Source: Pyricularia pennisetigena
Lineage: Eukaryota; Ascomycota; Sordariomycetes; Magnaporthales; Pyriculariaceae
Direction of reading: 5' to 3'
Assembly: GCF_004337985.1 (NCBI RefSeq)
Contig: NW_021940943.1
Span: 1 to 18,815, forward strand
DNA: 18,815 nucleotides
Under the pieces are notes generated by a model that searched no databases, was not told the DNA's origin, and worked only from the letters and a program-made list of their open reading frames with translations. A program made the translations under genes and the position numbers. Positions 15,230-18,815 of the stretch are shown here, piece after piece; within the stretch, counting starts at the first letter, position 1, and each line of letters begins with the position of its first letter.

Positions 15230-16687
15230 ATGAAAATCCTGCTTGTCTTAGCCCTTTTCATTACTCATAGTGTCACAGGCCTCTCAATAACGGACTTACT
15301 TGAAAACATACCACTTTGTGCTGTAAGTGTCAAGCTTATGGTGGGAAAAAAACTCTCATATTGACTCTACAGTATCCATGCCTATCCGAGGCTCTTGCAT
15401 CGCATGCTTGTCACGACGAGTTAGAGAAGTGCATTTGTTCGAACTTCGATCTTCAAGCTCAGTTATCAGTTTGTGCTCAGAGGTTGTGTTCATTCGAAGA
15501 CCAACTGGGTAAGTCAACCGGTCCACCAGATACGAATAAGAAGGCGATGATCCTAACTCGACGATAGTCGCCGTTGCCGTTGAGGCCGATCTTTGTGCTG
15601 CATACCCGAAGCCATCAAGAACATCGGAAGTGCAAAACACGGTTGCCATTGGCTCTGCCCTGCTGTTCCCCGTGGTCGCATTAAGGATATACTCGAGGAA
15701 GAGGCAAGGAGGAAGGCTCTGGCGAGATGAGTACGCTGCACTCACGAGCATGGTATTTCTTTCACTGATTACGGAAAACCATTGACTGAAGCTGATTGAA
15801 CACATAGGTTCTCTTGGTGGTATTAGCAGGCATTGACCTTTATATCGCCCAGCTAGGTTTTGGAATGCACTATTGGACAATTCCAATCGGAAACGGACAT
15901 TTAATCCTCAAGGTACACTTCTCTCCCCGTTTCACAATCATGATTCAGCTAATCCCCTACAGTATTTCTATATCGGATCGATCGTCTACATCGTTCTCCA
16001 GACCATCAGCAAAGTTTCTTTCTTACTTCTCCTCGGTCAAGTCTTCCCCGGGCGACGGCTGCAAAAATGTGTACAGCTGCTATACGTCGTTCTCGCCTCT
16101 CACGGTTGCATCTATTCAGTGCTGTTTGCACTTCAATGCCTTCCGGTGGAGTCAATCTGGGACCGCCATATCAGAAGCTCGAAATGCTTGGATATCGTCG
16201 CCATAGCTTATAGCAATGGAGCGTTGAGTATACTGGAGGATATAGCTATACTAATCCTGCCCTTTCCAGAAGTTTGGCGCCTGAACATGGGTCGTCGACA
16301 TCGTGTAGCATTACTTTTGCTATTCAGTGTTGGCTTGTTGTATGAGGCTCCGCCATCTCAAGTTGTTAACATTACTAACTGCTTATTAGTGCATGCATTA
16401 CTTCAATGGTTCGCATGAACTTCGTGGTTCAGTATACCGTCACGCTAGATTCTACATGGGACAATGTGGATATAGTTATCTGGTCGTTCATCGAGCAGAT
16501 AACTGTGGTTTTCTGTGCTAGCTTACCAGCGCTCCGGCAGCTTCTGGGCCCCTTCTCATCAAACAAAGTCAAAAGTTCGAGCCTGCCTGCAGGTGGCATA
16601 ACCGTCACTCAGGAGGTGGTGGTTAACCATGAGCCAAAGGCTGGCCATCAAGACACGAAGACAAGTCAGGACATATGGTGGCATTAG
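15230..16687 (+). CDS. CFEM-domain PTH11-like seven-helix receptor, six exons
   Basis: The proposed exons are 15230-15322, 15373-15508, 15568-15752, 15808-15912, 15963-16339 and 16390-16687. All five introns are GT-AG, 50-59 nt long, and the phases join cleanly. CTAAC branch motifs occur at 15553-15557 and 16375-16379. The spliced protein has 397 residues: a signal peptide (1-17), then a CFEM domain with the eight-cysteine pattern, seven in residues 30-70 (IPLC, YPC, HAC, KCIC, SVC, RLC) and the eighth shortly after in exon 3. Seven hydrophobic segments follow, with family marks such as VVALRIYSRKR, W.DEY, FYIGSIVYIVLQTISKVS, LQCLPVESIW, ILILPFPEVWRL, FSVGLFACITSMVR and a final ALRQLL. PTH11-type receptors act at the plasma membrane and are confined to Pezizomycotina. 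PTH11 itself senses surface cues during infection in Magnaporthe. The ligand here is unknown. Confidence 0.87.
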
Positions 16688-17492
16688 ATTAAAACTGGTC
16701 CTAGAGCTATGTGAGGTCCCCTGCAGCGATTGGTTGCATGTCAAAGGACAAAGACGGATGAGTCTATTTTCTAGGCTGGAGCTCAAATTTGCGCTAGGAT
16801 TAAGTCTCCCCACAAATGCCAGGGCTATATTTTGTTTCGGTAGGAGTATTTGCAGTCGCAATACCGAGGGAACGAAGAAATGTACAAAGAAGAGAAGTGA
16901 AAAATCTCCGAGTCTCGGTTGACAAAGCCTTTTTGGTGTCTGGAGTGGCTTAGGCATTGTGGTTTCGCATTTACTCTTCGCCATTTCGAAGAGTGCAGCG
17001 ATGGAAGGTAACCGAGCAGTAACTGTATTCGGGGCAGCAAGGCGGAGATGTGGGAGGGGCTATGGCTGCCTAGAACTGCGATTGTGCGGATGACATACCA
17101 TATGCCGAATCACTGGGAAAATTTTAGCTAAACTTTTGTCACTGACGCTGCGGCAGCAACAATCTTCCGTCGACAATGAACGACATAGTAGCATTCTTCC
17201 CTTTCACCTTTGCTGGTGCTTGAGTTTGGGCTTCTCCATTAAATTCTAAACCAAGGCGGGAGAAGTGGCAGTAGTTTGGGCGCCCAAGACCCGAATACGC
17301 TTGCATGTATATCTCCAGAATAGATCATGAATCTCTTCGAAAATAAGCCCCAGGCATAACGTTGGCCACCCCCTGATGGGCCCCTAAAATATCTACTCCG
17401 CCACTTTCACCTCGTATCGTTTTTTATAAGTATCTCCACGAACTTTTCACTTTTGGAGTCAATTTCTGCACAATCTTTTTCTTAAGCTCCCA
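16688..17492. other. Intergenic stretch after the receptor gene
   Basis: It contains the presumed 3' UTR of the receptor gene and about 800 bases with no recognised gene. Open frames on the minus strand here overlap receptor coding sequence and look like chance. The terminal inverted repeat of the downstream transposon, if any remains, would be in the last 150 bases, but without the other end I could not define it. Confidence 0.5.
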
Positions 17493-18178
17493 ATGAAACA
17501 ATATACTGAAAATCAGCTTCTTACCGCTATTTCTGACATAGAAAATGGCCAATCAATCCACAAAAGCTCCCGAAAATGGGGCATCCCAGATCTACACTTC
17601 AACATCGATTAAAAGGTTCACAATCTTATAAACAAGCTCAAAAACCGTTCCAAAAGCTTTCGCCGGAGCAGGAAAAACATTTAGCTGATTGGGTATTAGC
17701 CCAAGCCGCTTTAGGGCTACCGCCAACGCATCAGGAATTACGTTTTTTTGCGGAACGAATCCTTCAAGCTTCTGGAGAAACAGAGGGCCTTGGAAAACGT
17801 TGGATAGCCCGGTTTTTGGCTCGTTATCCAGTCCTCAAAACCCAAAGGCCCCGTCGAATAGACAACGCCCGGGTTGATGGCGCTACTACGGAGGTAATTA
17901 AATCTTGGTGGCTTTATATCACCAATCCCGTTATTAACGATATCAAACCGGCAAATAGGTGGAATATGGACGAAATCGGTATAAAGGAAAGTAAAAGATC
18001 TAATGGCCTGGTATTAGGCCTTAATAAAATCCGGCCGTTGCAACGAAAAGAGCCCGGAACGCGGGGCTGGACGAGCATAATCGAATGTATATCAGCCATG
18101 GGGGTTGCTATACCTCCCCTCGTTATATTTAAAGGGAAAGACGTACAGCAACTGTTCATAGACCTCGCCTACGCGTAG
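17493..18178 (+). pseudogene. pogo/Fot1-like DDE transposase, frameshifted and truncated
   Basis: A frame from the ATG at 17493 encodes a psq-type helix-turn-helix (ENQLLTAISDIENGQ, then SRKWGIP). At about 17583-17588 a one-base loss shifts the frame. The homologous sequence continues from RSTLQHRLKG in the frame that runs to 18178. This part carries the CENP-B-like second helix-turn-helix (LSPEQEKHLADWV ... RWIARFLARYP) and the start of the DDE domain, with WNMDEIGI supplying the first catalytic Asp and PPLVIFKGK. The frame ends near the middle of the usual domain, and the second and third catalytic acids are absent. The intact relatives are roughly 500 residues. It is a dead remnant of a Tc1/mariner-superfamily DNA transposon, a group widespread in filamentous fungi. 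Confidence 0.8.
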
Positions 18179-18815
18179 GGATTCGGGGTTGAGACAATGT
18201 AACTAGTCACCATCGTCACAGGACATAAGACAACACGGCTTCTCGAGCAAGTCGAAAATCGCGTTAGACGACTGGACTCAGGCCGGAGATCTAGGAGAGG
18301 AGGCGCATTGAAAATAGCGTTTTGCAGTGGAATTATCGTACGCATACATCCGTTTCAACCGAAGAACGGCATTTTGAGTATTTGGCTGACCATTATAATA
18401 GGGCGCAAGATCACAGAGAGGAACGACCTGGGTTTGCATAATCTTAAGTACGCTAGGAACGATCAGCAAAGCCCTGAGGCGTGTGAGGTAGATTCATCGC
18501 GAGCTCCGCACTCGGTGATCCAAAGCAGCACCGGTAGTTCCCCGGCTGGACCCCGCAGGAGCTTCACAACACAGGATAGTCACATCACCCACCCCGAGGC
18601 CGCGACGGACGCATTTCAAGTTGCCATAACAGGCTCGCAAATCGAAGCAGATACGTTGCCGTACAACAAAAGCGAAAAAGCCTCGAATGGATAGTAGGTG
18701 GAATCCTTCCATATAATTCAAAAACCCTCTTTGAGACTAAATAACTCTCAGTGTAGCATTCCATCCCCGAACCACCCACCGATTTGTATGTGGTCGCGGT
18801 ATCAATATTGTCATT
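18179..18815. other. Unassigned right end
   Basis: The remaining part of a transposase is not recognisable here, so the element appears broken near 18150. Open frames of up to 128 codons exist on the plus strand but show no domain I recognise. A gene continuing beyond the window cannot be excluded. Confidence 0.45.

Noticed and set aside
16559..16984. Minus-strand open frame of 141 codons at the end of the receptor gene
   Set aside because: It overlaps receptor exon 6 on the opposite strand and shows no domain.
18308..18694. Plus-strand open frame of 128 codons at the right end
   Set aside because: No domain, signal peptide or splice-consistent extension could be recognised. It is kept as unassigned sequence.

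Overview
The window looks like a subtelomeric, transposon-rich piece of a filamentous ascomycete (Pezizomycotina) genome. The main pointers are a CFEM plus seven-helix PTH11-type receptor gene with five introns of 50-59 nt and CTAAC-like branch sites, a LINE that resembles the fungal Tad1 clade, a pogo/Fot1-like transposase remnant, and two short intron-free genes for secreted proteins of the candidate-effector kind. The species cannot be named from the sequence.

Layout. 1-2920: an endonuclease-lacking Penelope-like retroelement (PLE). It is bounded on both sides by C-strand telomeric repeats (CCTAAC)n, and a type I hammerhead ribozyme lies just before the second telomeric tract. The CCCTAA strand reads left to right, as expected near a left chromosome end, and the reverse transcriptase gene points away from that end. 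2921-5295: AT-rich sequence with one clear secreted-protein gene (3877-4218), a doubtful hydrophobic ORF and an odd GC-rich island. 5296-5613 (minus): a secreted proline-rich protein built from two near-identical 34-residue repeats. 5628-12780 (minus): two partial LINE copies in the same orientation, joined at a single N (9705), sharing an almost identical 1196-bp segment. Between them they cover ORF1 (gag-like, zinc knuckles), ORF2 (endonuclease, reverse transcriptase, RNase H, C-terminal CCHC-like domain) and a 3' UTR ending in (TAC)9. That 3' end sits 14 bp from the start codon of the repeat protein. 12781-14093: no recognisable gene. 14094-14396: a small hypothetical gene. 15230-16687: the six-exon CFEM/PTH11-like receptor gene. 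17493-18178: a frameshifted and truncated pogo/Fot1-like transposase. The rest is unassigned.

How the parts fit. The left end fits the published picture of telomere-attached PLEs. The element RNA carries (CCCUAA)n that can pair with the G-rich telomeric overhang, the reverse transcriptase extends that end without needing an endonuclease, and a hammerhead ribozyme processes the transcript. The best candidate for something under-described is this combination of element, ribozyme and telomeric tract in what appears to be a Pezizomycotina genome. The LINE sequences carry only a few lesions (one homopolymer indel, one stop codon, a changed endonuclease motif), so they are young or lightly mutated and not heavily hit by repeat-induced point mutation. 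The secreted-protein genes lie between the two retroelement types, a common setting for fast-evolving fungal effectors. That role is inference.
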